64,000 nt of DNA, from contig CM048744.1 of NCBI GenBank assembly GCA_026315105.1, forward strand, positions 315,525,270 through 315,589,269. The letters run 5' to 3'. How positions within the stretch are numbered: the first letter of the stretch is position 1; every line of letters begins with the position of its first letter. The stretch is from Locusta migratoria. Its lineage: Eukaryota > Arthropoda > Insecta > Orthoptera > Acrididae. Position numbers and translations under genes: made by a program. The notes beneath the pieces are model-generated. The model was not told the origin of the DNA and searched no databases. It saw only the letters and a list, made by a program, of their open reading frames with translations. Shown here piece after piece: positions 41,736 through 53,490 of the stretch.

Positions 41736-44700
41736 ATTTTTTCATCCTCCGCTTGTGGCCGCGTTATGTACATGAAATATCTCTGTTGATATTGGTTTGC
41801 TGTCAAATCGGAACATCTCTGTCACTGAACTATTACAAGTAGCTCAATCTCTGCCCCTCCCATTATGAACCCATCTCGCGTAAAACCGATTTCTGTTACT
41901 GTTTATATTAACCTATATTAGTTTGATGAATTTAAATTCACTGACTAGATTCAACCTTTGAATATTAATATTCAGTTTTGCCATCCTACTACGGTCAAAC
42001 TACTAATGTTCCAAGTTCAGGTTCGTATAATGTTATCCCTTCTTTGGTATCCAATATTTTTCTAATGTCACTTGTTCTTGGGTGTCGCCTTCCGGAATCC
42101 CCAGTGAGGGACTAATCAGGAACCTATTGCCAGTAGAGACAAGAATTATTGATCCTGTAGATATATATATTACGTGTCTTTAATTCAGTGATTTCCACTT
42201 AATTATGAACTCTCGTGCAATTAATCATATCTAATTCATTGGCCTTTCAGGACTAATTTACCACCGCAAGATGAAACAGCAACACACCTTTTCGAAGTGG
42301 TTTTCACTGTTTCAGTGAAGTTTTCCTGAAGGTCGGAAACATGTTTTATTTTAACAGTCGGATCTAGAAAAACAAACCACTTCACTGTAGGTATGTATCA
42401 TAACAAGTATTTACTTATCTTGGTTCTTGAAGACGGACGTTGCGCTGTTGATGCTGGCTACGATTCACTAAAAAGGTATGTGCTAGGTTTTCCTTTAAAT
42501 AAAAATAAACATTCTTGATGATATTTCCTTTTATGGAAAATTTATTTCCATTTCAATGAAGATTAAACCAGACACAGACATATAGTTGCACAAAGTCCAA
42601 AAATCCAGCAGCAGATGACAGATCTGTTTACAGTTACATATACTTGTACAGAGTGACAAAACATGGCTTCTCTACCACAGTACTGCCTAATAAGATCAAT
42701 GACAATGTTTTGCTGTTATTAAATAAATAATACAGTAATACGTCAAAATGTTTAAATTAAAATATTACATTTACATTACTACTATTTGGCTTAGTTTGTG
42801 TAAGTGTTTCATGAAATTTCTATTTAATGTAATACGCAAATTAAAAGTCGTGGTTTGACTCATGTTAAACTTAATTTATTTACATTATTTGTGTTTTAGA
42901 AGTGCACACATACCTGTTTTGACAATATTGTGTAAGTGTACTATTATTGAGACACGTAATTTTAGTGTATTTTAATTCGTGGTCTATTTTTTTTATAAAT
43001 ACGGATTTGTATGATGTCGTAGTAGTTTTGTTTATTTCGAAGATTGGTACTAAGAAACTAACAGATCAATAAATCTAGTGTGGCAATCATGATAAGTATT
43101 TAATTTCGGATCCAGTGATATACAAAACATGGTCTGCACTAATTTATTTAAACAAAGGTAAATAATAATGTTGTGCAATAGTTATAACACGTAGTTTTGT
43201 TGGTTTTATAAGTTTATGGGAACAGCATATTCCATAATCATGCGAAATTCATTTTTAGCTTTTGTAGTTATTATTTACGAAAGTATGAAAGTTGAAATTT
43301 ACGTAAAAGGACGGCCAAAGTTATCTTTAAATTAATATACCATTTCTTAAACGTGTTTTACTGATAGTGTTGATAGTATTTTAAAAAGAACGCGAAAGTG
43401 TGATACTCGACATGTCCAATGGTAAACTTTTACTTAGGTGTCCAATACTTTGTGTTTGTGATGTTGGCAATGGATTTGTAGGGAGCGCGCAACATAGCAG
43501 AAACGTTACAAAGACTAACAAAGAGCCCCTCGTCTGTTTTTGCTCCTCCTAGCTCTTTGTCCAGTCTTTTGGCAGAACGAGAATGGCATCTTCCTCCGAA
43601 AATCTTCGACCGCCATTGCCGGTGACAGTTATTAAAAATTCAAGAACCGACTTCTTCGAATCCGTGTTTTATTAAATATTACATATGGTGCACCAACACC
43701 GCGGGTCCATCCTGTTAGTATTGTCAAGTTTCCCGAGGACTATGATCGTCCAGTGTACCATTAAAATTAATATCACCTTCAATTGTTTAAAACAACTAAT
43801 CTTGTTACTACTTTTACAAAACAAAATTACATTTACATATTTTTCGATTGTCATTTAAGTCACCCAGACGTGAAGAATGCCACGATTAATGACGTCATAA
43901 GTTATTAGAATGGAGAGTGTTCCCCATTAATCAGTAACCTTTTTCAACAACGCGTATCAAGTAAGAAACGGAGTTAGAGCCTTGAAGTAATTGACTACAC
44001 TTTCACAAAAGAGTGTTTTCACCCATTAATGCTGTAACAACAGTGTCAGTTCTTTGTGGTAAAATAGATTTCATTAACATGATCTTTTGATATTCTGCAT
44101 ACCATTATATAGAACAATAACTTTCTCTGCAAGTCAATATCATTTGCTCTTTTTGTTGATGTATCAGGTATGTCGTTTCGGGAATATTGTGTGCATCTTT
44201 TAGTAATACTTGTAAGGCACTGTAGTCACAAAAATTCGTTCACATCTCTGAAAGAACTCAAAAGTAAAATGTAGAAGGTTTCAATTTCTGTTCTGTTTCC
44301 TTATTTGTTTTCTGAGAAAACTTAATGTAAAAAAGTAATTTCATTTAAGGGTCTCCTTCTAGCCAGCAACATATTTGCTCACTGTAATGAAGTTGTGTGA
44401 GCTTCCTGCAACAAGAGATAAAAGTAATTTAGGTTTCTTTACTCATGGAGTTGCAGTAGTAAAGCAATGAGTTTCCTGTGTACTTATGAGCTCGCAAACA
44501 ACATGAGCTGTCTGCATTACCTGACACCGAGTAATCCACGTAAATTTTGTAATTTTACTTAGATGCAGTACCTGAAATGTGATCCCATTCTCTAACAAAG
44601 AAGAAATGAAATACCATCATTATGAATGACGATCTAACGCTTAATAATCTATAGATGCCCACAGTGTAATTTTAATATCACAGCACAGTGAACTGGTTAT

Positions 44701-45299
44701 TAGTCTATGCATGGCATCGTACAATGTAGATGTCAGTAACGAAAAACATTTATACCGTAGAACTCAGCGCTGCATAAATTCCTAAAAATAAAAAGGATGG
44801 GTGAGAAAGATTTCATATACACACCCTTGTCATTGACGAGTTGCAGTAATTTAAACAGTGGAAAAAAGTACGCCACAAAGGCTACTTCGATAAAAAGTAG
44901 CAGTCGTCACAGTTTTTGAAGCAGATATTATGTTAATATTTGTGGGGATTTCATAAGCGTGCTCAAACTTCTCGACAGTTGAAGATATATTCCGTGAGAT
45001 GGACATGGGTGTGCATGAATAGTTTTGCTACCCTCTGCACTCATATATGGGTAATGTATACATTCAGTTGCTGGCTATGTAACTCTTTCCTCGGAAAGAA
45101 ACATGAAAATGATTTTCAGAATACAGAAATACATTTCAAGGAGCAGTTCAAAATGAAGAATTTTACTCACACCCGTGAAGTGCAGATATAAAGTAGTTGT
45201 ACACATCCAAAATTACGTATATACGAGGTTTGGATCTTAAATAGTGGCAACTATGAAAGTACGTGTTCTTTAAAATAGGAATGTTTTATGTGTAACTAA
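41736..45299. other. AT-rich, about 3.5 kb without a recognised gene
   Basis: No long frame or known motif. 42,325-42,342 has cctgaaggtcggaaacatg, a reduced version of the CTGANGA/GAAAC core seen in other repeats. 43,560-43,660 and 45,225-45,260 (gaggtttggatcttaaatag) look like pieces of dispersed elements but I cannot assign them. Confidence 0.5.
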
Positions 45300-46540
45300 G
45301 TTCCTTATTGGATTGATGCAATCATTTTGCTTCTATCCCATCCCAGATCCTGTATCATTTCCGTGACGCTGTCTCCCCTGCATCGGAACAATAAAAAAAG
45401 GAGCTGCCCTTCTTTGGACTCTTTCGATGACTTCTGTCAAACACACCTGATAATGTTCCCACAGTGGGCAGCAATACTCCAAAAGAGGACGGAAAAGCGT
45501 AGTGTAAGCAGTGTCTTTAGTAGTTCTGTTGTATCTTTTAAGCGTTCTGCCAATAAAACGCAGTTTCTGGTTCGCCTTATCTACGTGTTATTTCCAGTTT
45601 AAGTCAGATGTATTAGTAATTCCTAGGCATGTAGTGGAGATTACGGCCTTCACATTAGCTTGATTTATCTTGTAAACAAACTTAAACGGATTCCTTTTTC
45701 GTACTCATGTGGACGACATCCCCACTTCTCATTGTTTAGAGTCAATTGCCAATTTTTACACCATAATGATACCTTATTTAAATCGTTCTGCAGTTAGTTT
45801 TGATCTTCAGATGACTTCACTAGACGATAAATGACGGCGTCATTTGCGAACAACCTCAGATTTTCTCCCAAATCGTTTATGTAGGTAAGAAACAGTAGCA
45901 CACTACCGTGTGGAACATCAGATATCTTCTGTTTTAGTCGATGCCTTACAATCGATTACTACAAACACACCCCGTTTACATGGGCTCCCAAAACCGGAAT
46001 TTGTAACCTGATTTCCCATTTCCGCTTTCGGTTGGTCATGTAAACACTCCAAAATCGATTCTGCAAATCCACTTCTCTAAAGCGGTTTTCCACTTCCACA
46101 ATCGATTTTCGTGTCCATGTAAACGCAACCGTTTTTGAAGCGTTCTTGGCTTGTCAGATTGTGTTTTCTTGGTAAGAATTTTCGGCACATACGGACAGAG
46201 TGATATTTTCTAATGGGAAATAAAATTATTAATATTAGAGTGAGCATGAATCTGTGTTTTGAAGTAAAGAAAGATAGCGATTATCGGGGACTGAATCAGC
46301 TGTTTTTAGCCGCCAAGTGGATTAGGAAATCCGATTCAGGCTGTGCCATGTAAACACGACAGCAAGAAACGGTTTACGAAAATCGGTTTTAGTCTTCCGG
46401 AAGATGTGTTATATGTAAACGAAGTGACTGTGCCCTCTCTGACAGGATAATCCCCTATTCAGTCACAAATCTGGGGCGATATTCGATAACCAAGCAGTTT
46501 GATTAAAAGCCGTTTGCTAGGTACGGCTCTTAAGACACCC
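45300..46540 (-). pseudogene. CR1/L2-like LINE reverse transcriptase relic, split
   Basis: On the minus strand: FLTYINDLGENLRLFANDAV (45,820-45,895; the active-site box is FAND instead of FADD), LQNDLNKVSLWCKNWQLTLN, and later WGCRPHEYEKGIR and AAHCGNI. This block order is typical of CR1/L2-type non-LTR elements. The upstream part resumes at 46,429 (tgtgccctctctgacaggat) after a 460-bp insertion. Stops throughout. Confidence 0.75.
45969..46428. mobile_element. Non-autonomous DNA element inserted in the LINE
   Basis: Sits exactly where the LINE text tattactacaaac | tgtg-cctctctgac is interrupted. Ends acaccccgtttacatggg and, reversed, tcacttcgtttacatataa are similar inverted ends; the word catgtaaac recurs inside. 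No coding capacity. Family not identified; the short 2-3 base flank repeat is unclear. Confidence 0.55.
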
Positions 46541-46740
46541 CTGTGGAGCCTCAGGCCCTGAGCAGCGCGTGTTGTGTGCGCGGTGCTGTGGTCCAGCTGT
46601 TGTCTGTAGTGTCGGGATGCGGTGGCGCGCCTCCCGCCTTATCGATTTCGGCGCCGCCTCCCCGCACCTGCAGCTTAGGCTGCCCGCAGCGCGACGCCTG
46701 CTGCACCGCAACCTGTTGTTCGCTGATACCGAGTTTCGTA
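46541..46740. other. GC-rich block
   Basis: gcgcgcctcccgccttatcg, ggcgccgcctccccgcacct. No gene features. Confidence 0.35.
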
Positions 46741-46946
46741 AAATTACGCGCCTATACGGTTTCTTCGTTTTCTTTCGGAGACATCGTTAGTACAGGAGAT
46801 GTGACGGTTTGTCTGCCAGACGAATTGCGAACGAGTATAGATTTGGTAAACTCTGCTGCTTACAACTTGAATGTTGTAAAAAGCTAATTGGTGGTCAACG
46901 CTTCGCACGGGTGGAATATCTATCAAACTTGATGTGAGTATATTTT

Positions 46947-47036
46947 ATTCGTTACTATTTTCTATGTAAGATGTTTAAACACAATGCATACTATGTTTTT
47001 AAAATCCACTTTGGTGTTAATATCACACAGTAACGT
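46947..47036 (+). repeat. 90-bp direct repeat, left copy
   Basis: attcgttactattttctatg ... aacacaatgcatactatg ... tatcacacagtaacgta. A second copy with several substitutions is at 47,732-47,822. The two flank the palindromic mariner on both sides. Confidence 0.88.
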
Positions 47037-47037
47037 A

Positions 47038-47728
47038 CGAGGCACGTCCAGAAAATAAGCTCCGTTTGGTTATATAAAACGAACGGGCACAGATACAGAA
47101 AAAATAATGGTTGTACAAAAATCTACAACTGTTAAACTACTTTTCTACGTAGCTTCCCAAATTTTGTACACAATTATCATAGCGTGGCACAAGGTTTTGT
47201 GTGCCTTTTTCGTAGAATGTTGTCGCCTGTGTATTCAACCATGTGGTATTTAGCTCGTCGTCATCGTTGAAGTGTTGTCCACCAAGGACAGATTTTAGGT
47301 GTAAGAAGAGGATAACTGTCAAAAGATTTTTTTTCACGATAATGCCTGACCTCACACACCGAATTGACCAAACAATTCTTACGGAAATTTCAATGGGAGC
47401 TGTTTGATCATCCTCCATAAAGCTCGGGCCTCTCTCCTAGCAACTTTCATCTTTTCTTACACCTAAAATCTTTGGTGGTCCTTGGTGGTCAACACTTCAA
47501 CGATGATAAAGAGCTGTTACCACATAGTTGAATACACAGGCGGCAACCTTATGTGAAGGATGCATGCAAAAACTTGTGGCACGCTGTGACAAGTGCCTAC
47601 AAAATTTCGGCAATTATATGGAAAAGTAGTTTAAGAGTTGTAGAATTTTGTGCAATAAAAATTTCTTGTCTATCTGTGTAGAATCTCATTTTATTACCAA
47701 ACGGAACTTACTTTCTGGGCGCACCTCG
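47038..47728. mobile_element. Palindromic mariner derivative
   Basis: Left arm is minus: the transposase C-terminus can be read (HLKSVLGGQHFNDDDELN, TQATTFYEKGTQNLVPRYDN, ending in a YVEK stop) from about 47,418 to 47,137. The right arm (about 47,455-47,728) is the same C-terminal region on the plus strand (ggtggtcaacacttcaacga ... ggcaattatatggaaaagtag). Both outer ends are mariner ends (cgaggcacgtccagaaaata; reversed right cgaggtgcgcccagaaagta). So it is two 3' halves joined tail-out, with no N-terminal half. TA lies at each border. Confidence 0.87.
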
Positions 47729-47731
47729 TAT

Positions 47732-47822
47732 ATTCGTTGCTATGTTCTACGTAAGATGTTTAACACAATGCATACTATGTTTTTAAAATCCTCTTTGGGT
47801 TTAATATCACACAGTAATGTAT
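47732..47822 (+). repeat. 90-bp direct repeat, right copy
   Basis: attcgttgctatgttctacg ... aacacaatgcatactatg ... tatcacacagtaatgta. See 46,947-47,036. Confidence 0.88.
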
Positions 47823-47930
47823 ATTTAAAATTATTCAAAAAGGAAAGGAAGGAAGAAGAATTAGGAAGCAAAGGATTGACAATGGCTCATTTAGGGTATT
47901 GAAATGAAACAATGGCGACAAGAGAAAATG

Positions 47931-48000
47931 TGAGCCGGACTGGAAATCGAAACCGGGTCTCCCGCTTCGGACCAGCGGTCCCCTTAACCACTTGGCTGCC
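47931..48000 (-). repeat. tRNA-like sequence in a repeat
   Basis: The minus strand reads ggcagccaagtggttaaggg, gaccgctggtccgaagcggg, agacccggtttcgatttcca: D-, anticodon- and T-arm-like parts, B box imperfect. Flanked by sequence (ttcaagttaacgcattcttc) that suggests another tRNA-bearing retroposon rather than a tRNA gene. Confidence 0.45.
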
Positions 48001-48261
48001 TGTTCGTCTCAAATTCCCACAAGTCGCACGCTGTGGCTGTAGCGCACCTATCGTCCATGTCCTCTTACACTCGCCATTATGGATTCCCGAATGTTTGACC
48101 GCAGCTGCGGTGAAGAAATTCAAGTTAACGCATTCTTCGAGTGTAAATACTTATTATGTTGGTGTTGTGTCTGTTCCTTAGGACATGTCTAATATAATAA
48201 ATATATTTAAAAGTGTATTTACCCTTTGAGTGGTGGTCAAATTAACTTAAGTTTAAAAAAT

Positions 48262-49085
48262 TGGTTCTGCGTTTTTATTGTTGTTGTTGTCGTCTTCAGT
48301 CCGCAGGCTGATTTGATGCAGCTCTCCACGCTACCCTGTCTAGTACAAGTCTCTTCATCTGAAAATACGAGCGGCAACATACATCCTTTTGAATCTCCTT
48401 ACTGTATTCGTCCCTCGGTATCCCTCTACGATTTTTACCCCACAAACTTCCTTAGAATTCTAAGTTGACAATTCCTTGATGTCTCAGAATCTCTCCTACC
48501 AATCAATCCCTTCTCTTAGTCTAGATATGCTAGAAACTCTATCATCTGCTTGTCTGAACTCTTGATCGTCCACGTTTCAGTCCCATACAATGCTACACTT
48601 CAGACAAATGCTTTCAAAAGGACTTTCTAAAATTTAAACTAATATTGGATGTCAACAAATTTCGCTTCTTCGGAAACGCTTTTCTTCCCATAGCCATTCT
48701 TCATCTTCTTTACTTCGGCCATCAGAAGTTATCTTGTTACCCAAATAACAAAACTTATCTACTACTTTTATGGTCTCGTTACCTAATCTAATTCCTTCAG
48801 CATCGCCTGATTTCCTGACCTTACATTCCGTTACCCTCGTTTTGTTAATGTTCATCTTATATCTTCCTTTCAAGACACTGTCCCTTCCATTCAATTGCTC
48901 TTCCAGTTCCTTTGCAGTATCTGACAAAATTTCTATGTCATTGGCAAACGGATAAGATTCGGTTCCTTCTCCATGAACTTTTAAGTCCCTCTCGAAATTT
49001 CTCCTGGCAGCATTACGTAAAAATTTAAAAGCATTCCGTCAAGTATTTTCGTATCTCTAAAACACCCTTCAAGGTATACTGACTT
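48262..49085 (-). pseudogene. RTE-like LINE, 3' third of the RT frame
   Basis: Minus frame 48,652-48,927 contains ELEEQLNGRDSVLKGRYKMN, VTECKVRKSGDAEGIRLGNE and VDKFCYLGNKITSDGRSKED, the conserved region after the RT palm in RTE-type elements. Downstream the same 3' end as at 8,165 and 39,841 follows (to 48,262), with frame breaks. Longest relic of this family here. Confidence 0.83.
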
Positions 49086-49179
49086 GTAAGAGGATAAAGA
49101 GGATGGGGGGAGGTCAGTATGTCAGAGGGGGGAGGTGAAGAGGGGGGGGGGGGTGCAGTAGGAGGGAGAAGTTGTGCAG
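49086..49179. other. G-rich low-complexity stretch
   Basis: Includes a 13-base G run at about 49,142-49,153. Confidence 0.7.
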
Positions 49180-49546
49180 CCGCGGTGGAGAGGCCGAGTG
49201 CTTTAAGGCGCCTTGCTGCGGAGCGTGCGGTTGCTCATCGTCGGTGCTTCGGCATGAGGGTTTGTGGTGTTCTTAGCGTAAGTTAGTTGGGCTAAGTAGT
49301 TTGTAAGCTAGGGACTGACAAGCGTAGCTATACTCTTAGCCGGCCGCGGTGGCCGAGAAACTGAGGCGCTCCAGTCACGGTCTGCACGGCCACTACGGTC
49401 GTGGGTTCGAATCCCCCCTCGGGCATGGATATTTGTGCCGTCCTAGTTCGTAAGTAGTTTGTAAGTCTGATAACCCCGTAGTTAAGTCCCATAGACTATA
49501 CAAACATTTGAACATTTGAACAATACTCTTAGATTTACAAACATTT
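49180..49546 (+). mobile_element. SINE, head type C, split by another SINE
   Basis: ccgcggtggagaggccgagt, gctttaaggcgccttgctgc; tail end gatttacaaacattt at 49,532-49,546. Exact 14-bp target duplication gagaagttgtgcag (49,166-49,179 and 49,547-49,560) proves the outer borders. Confidence 0.94.
49339..49522 (+). mobile_element. SINE, head type A, inserted in a type C SINE
   Basis: Exact 9-bp duplication atactctta (49,330-49,338 and 49,523-49,531), same orientation as its host. So type A was active after type C. Confidence 0.94.
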
Positions 49547-49720
49547 GAGAAGTTGTGCAGAAAGAGGGGGAAGTAGAAACGGAGGAAGAAAGACAGAGCG
49601 AATGAGATGGAGAGAATGGGAGGTTAGACAGGGGGACATCACAGAGAGAGTTTTGTACTGTAAGAGGTGAACGACAAGAAGGGTAGATGAGGGCGACAAA
49701 GTAAAGGAAAGGATAAGGGA
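49547..49720 (+). repeat. Purine-rich tract
   Basis: gaaagagggggaagtagaaa, gaaagacagagcgaatgaga and similar. Resembles the purine-rich repeat family of 9,745 and 11,755, but I do not see the conserved tail. Confidence 0.5.
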
Positions 49721-49792
49721 AACTTGGGGTTTAACCTCCAGTCGACTGCGTTGTCATTACGGCTGGAGCTTAAGCTCAGACTTTTTTTGTAA

Positions 49793-49889
49793 GGATGTGG
49801 CAGGAAATAGGCCGTGGCCTTTGTAAGCAACCATTCGGCATTTACCTGGAATGATTTAGGCAAATTACGTGAAACCTAAATCTGGATGG
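49793..49889 (-). mobile_element. Second-family SINE, 3' fragment
   Basis: ggccgtggcctttgtaagca, catttacctggaatgattta, aaacctaaatctggatgg match the body of the SINE at 18,962-19,130. tRNA-like head absent. Confidence 0.7.
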
Positions 49890-50766
49890 TGTAATATTTT
49901 GGGCTTAAAGCCATCATATTAAGATGTGAGTATTGCTTCAGTACAGCCGGATAGAACCAGTAGGCGACAGATGGTAAAAGCTGGTGAGAACCACGACAGG
50001 TGGTACGATGGATCGCGTTCTCATGGGAAAGAGCCCTGGCAAGTTATCACCGAATTCTAGGGAAGTCCCCGAGTGGCAGGCACAGTTTGGCTGTAGTACT
50101 GGCGGTCATGCGCATAAACGTGAGCATACTTTTATTAATACTTAATAAACTATTTATTTCATGTCAAATTCAAGTTAGAAAACCCCTCAAAGCCAATCTA
50201 TGCCTTGACATGATAACAGGTAGTAACTATTGCAATAGTAATAAGAAAAACGATTAATTTAAGACGGACGATGCAGGGCGACCATGTTGCGTGACGAATT
50301 GTGGACCGAAGGCAGCCTTGCATCGAGCCGCCACACTTCAGTCCAGAACCCGCAATCGGAGGCGGTCATAAGACATAGTTTAATTATTTTAGAACAATGC
50401 GAAATGGCAATGTATTAAACTTTCAGTTAAAACAATGCTATCAAGTTTAATTTATTCTGTGGTTTGTTAGTTTTCTGCATACTTTAAATAAAACTAGCTG
50501 GCTTCCCAAGAATTTCAGTATTATTTTGTAATTAGATCAGTTTCTGCCGATAGTTTAATAATTTCAGCCTCACTTCAAGAACTCCAACCTGTGTGCTATC
50601 ATCTGCGTGGGGACGACATCTACATAAGACGTCTACTCTTCACACAGTGCTGTGGGGAGTTACTACACTCGCTACTACACTCGCGTACACTGTCATTGCC
50701 GACAAACGTAAATCGTTGTACGTTATCCATGGCAATGTGGGGGAGGAAAGAAAATGATACATGACA
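49890..50766. other. No gene seen
   Basis: Unassigned. Confidence 0.5.
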
Positions 50767-50836
50767 GGAGGTGGATTTGAACCAACATCCTCCCGAATGC
50801 GAGTCCATTGTCTTACCACTGAGCCACCTCGGACGG
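50767..50836 (-). mobile_element. Second-family SINE, tRNA-like head fragment
   Basis: The minus strand reads ccgaggtggctcagtggtaa, gacaatggactcgcattcgg, gaggatgttggttcaaatcc: A box, anticodon region and B box of the family seen at 18,962. Body missing. Confidence 0.7.
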
Positions 50837-51378
50837 TAGCGACATAATGGAAGGTGAGCGAGGAGAGTAGGATATACATCTGTGCTGTACGGGAAGTATT
50901 AGGATTTACATAAATTACACAGGTCTGAGACACAAAAATTGTTTCAAATTTAATAAGTGATGTTGATAGTGTTTTTAATAATGATTTCGGGAAAAATAGA
51001 GGAAAAAATTCCATCACCTGCAGGTATTAGACAAACTGCTTGCCTAGTTTTAACTTTTTCGATATATTTATACATATTTCAGCACTAGTGAGTTTGAATT
51101 TTGGTGTTTAGGATCTTTATAAACTGTTATTAAACAGTTTTTATACTAGATATACGTCAAATAAAGAGTCCGTGCCCATCCACTTGCTGACTCACTGCCC
51201 ATCTTTCACGTCACTGCCTGTCTGTCGCGCTGCCCCTTCCCCCGCCATCAACAAGCAGTGAGCTTCTGTCATTGTCCTTCAGTTCACAGTACCTCTTCAC
51301 TCTGTGCTGTTCGCATGTTGTTGTTACTAGCGATTTAAAGTAGTGACTTTTTTGAAGTTGTTTTATGGACAATAGACA
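50837..51378. other. No gene seen
   Basis: Unassigned, AT-rich. Confidence 0.5.
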
Positions 51379-51653
51379 ATGGCTATCACAGGATGTATAA
51401 ACTCGCCAGATTGCTTCTGTTACATTTGTGGTAAGTACACCTTTAAAAAGCAATAAGTTGGACATTCGGCTCAATTGAAAGAATGTTAAGAAAATCTAGA
51501 ACTGGTTTTAAGCAAACTCTGCTATTCAGACCACAATTGGACACCATGTGGTGATATCAAAGTTATTTCAATGCTGCTTAGTCTACAAAGTTGCCATAAA
51601 AAGTTCCCTAGCTTTTTCTGTGGCTGGGACTGTAGAGACAGAAAGCAGCACAC

Positions 51654-51709
<56 letters not shown>

Positions 51710-52200
51710 GCCTAGCCCTATAGAAAAACCTTACAGTTATAGTTTCCAAATGTTGAGAGGAAAATCCTTGTGGATCCCTAAAAGATGTTACTTCCACCGC
51801 TTCACATTACGTTGGGGCCAACGAAATAATTTGTTGAGGAATTGCAAAAAGGAGTGGAGTGTTACAGATATCTTTGGGACAGTTTCCTGGTTTATCTGAG
51901 GCAGAGCTAAAGGAAGAAGTTTTTGGCGTCGTAGACATGCTTTTCAGGAACTGGGCTGTAACACGAGCATTAAAGTTCATTTCCTCCAGTCACATCGTGA
52001 CTACTTCCCTGCAAACCTTGGTGGTACAAGTGGAGACATCAAAGAAATGAAAAGAAGATATCGAGGTAGATGGAACGTCAACATGATAGCTGACTAATGC
52101 TGGGTGATAAAACCAGATGATCCTCAACGAATCCACAGCTGTCACAGCCGGAAAAGCAATGAAAGAAGCTGAGACAGAAAGCAAAAGCGTTATAATAAGT
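51379..52200 (+). pseudogene. Relic of a dispersed arthropod CxxC-protein family
   Basis: Broken frames give, in order, MAITGCINSPDCFCYICGKY (51,379), CGDIKVISMLLSLQ and FPSFFCGWDCRDRKQ (about 51,552-51,645), LPPLHITLGPTK (about 51,790), LGQFPGLSEAELKEEVFG (51,868 on), KFISSSH, DYFPANLGGTSGDIKEMKRR and YRGRWNVNMIAD (51,990-52,095), then stop, CWVIKPDDPQRIHS. I recognise these as blocks of a large family of uncharacterised insect proteins found in many copies, probably carried by mobile DNA. Here large parts are missing, several stops and frameshifts are present, and a (CA)n run sits in the middle. Function of the family is unknown to me. Confidence 0.65.
51650..51708. repeat. (CA)n microsatellite inside the relic
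   Basis: About 29 CA units between coding-derived blocks (after GWDCRDRKQ). It probably grew from a His-rich coding spot. Confidence 0.95.
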
Positions 52201-52934
52201 ACTTATGAGCTTATACAAAAGTGGAAGTGTACTGGAAACGTAATTTAGAACATGATTTATAAATAAAATAAAATTTTATAACGTTGGAAAAAATGTGATA
52301 AATTGATTACATTTTGTTATTATACCCAAACGAGTCCTTTGTGAGAAAACCTGACATGGTAGATAAAATGGGTTTCATTTTTGGAATCAGCGTTGAAAAG
52401 TACATAAAAGTCAGTCATAAAACTTCAAACAACTTTCAAAAAATATTTTTTTGCACACCTGTGTTATAAATGTACAGCTAGAATATTATGAGCAGTAAAT
52501 GACTTTTTTATTATAAAGTTATACCACACATTCAATGTGAGTATTGACATTTGGAATACAACAGAGGTCATGTCATTGTTTCGCCTCGCACTATACTATA
52601 ATAGAGGAAAATTATACATCTTTTTAATGATTAAGGTTTTAACTTCTGTATGGAAGTGGTCAACGCTACAGTACGTCAACTGGGATCCTGGGGGATAGAT
52701 TTCGTGTGCTGGAAGCGTTTTTCCTAGTCAACTGGGCTTCGTAATTCCATGTGAGGATGTACCTCATTAAGAGCCGACGGTTCCAACGTTTGAACATCGA
52801 TTATGGCTTGGTTTTTCTGCTGACGCTACGTTTGTCTTCATCTTGTCCGACATTGTAAACTACGACCTAGCTAAAACTGGTTCCATTCTATACTGGTGGC
52901 TGGTACAGCCACAGGTTATGAATTTACCTCAAAA
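52201..52934. other. AT-rich, no gene seen
   Basis: Unassigned. Confidence 0.5.
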
Positions 52935-53490
52935 GTCAGTCTGTGCTGCAAATTATTTTCTTTATGTCACTGACTTTCGTCCTTTTGAGGCATCATCAGA
53001 TAAGCTGAGGGCAAAAACACTTATGATGTTGTCCATACTGCATATATGTACAAGACTTTTAGCAGTGAAATAAAGAATAAATAAATAAAATAAAATACAA
53101 GTCTGGAGGTGGGGTATGGGATGACTATTGCATAGTTCCATGCTCTACGAGCCGTAACTGAAATTATAGAAAGTAAAAGAGAATAAACTTAATGTAAACG
53201 AAATACGGTTAGCTATCTGTCATCATTGTAAAATAAACGTAAGTTTATCCTCTATTACTTTATTTAAATTCAGTTACGGTTCGTACAGCATAGAACTATG
53301 CCATAGACGTTAGTCCCGTTCCCCAACTCGAGACTTGTTATTTTTTTTATGACTGTTAAAATTCATGTACATATATATAGTATGCACCACATCGCAAGTG
53401 TTTTTTCCTTCAGATTAGCTGATGATGCCTAAAAAGGGGGAAAAACGTTAGTGAAATAAAAAAAAAATTTTGCAACGCAGACTGAATTTA
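52935..53490. mobile_element. Penelope-like palindrome with hammerhead-like cores
   Basis: Arms of about 250 bases: tcagtctgtgctgcaaatta ... gtaactgaaattatagaaag (left) return inverted at 53,240-53,490 (ctttatttaaattcagttac ... ttttgcaacgcagactga). Both arms carry CTGATGATGCC, a 6-base loop, GG-- and GAAA: minus strand at 52,972-52,999, plus strand at 53,419-53,448. The stem is weak (2-4 pairs). Inverted terminal repeats with such cores suit Penelope-like elements; no reverse transcriptase is present. Confidence 0.6.
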
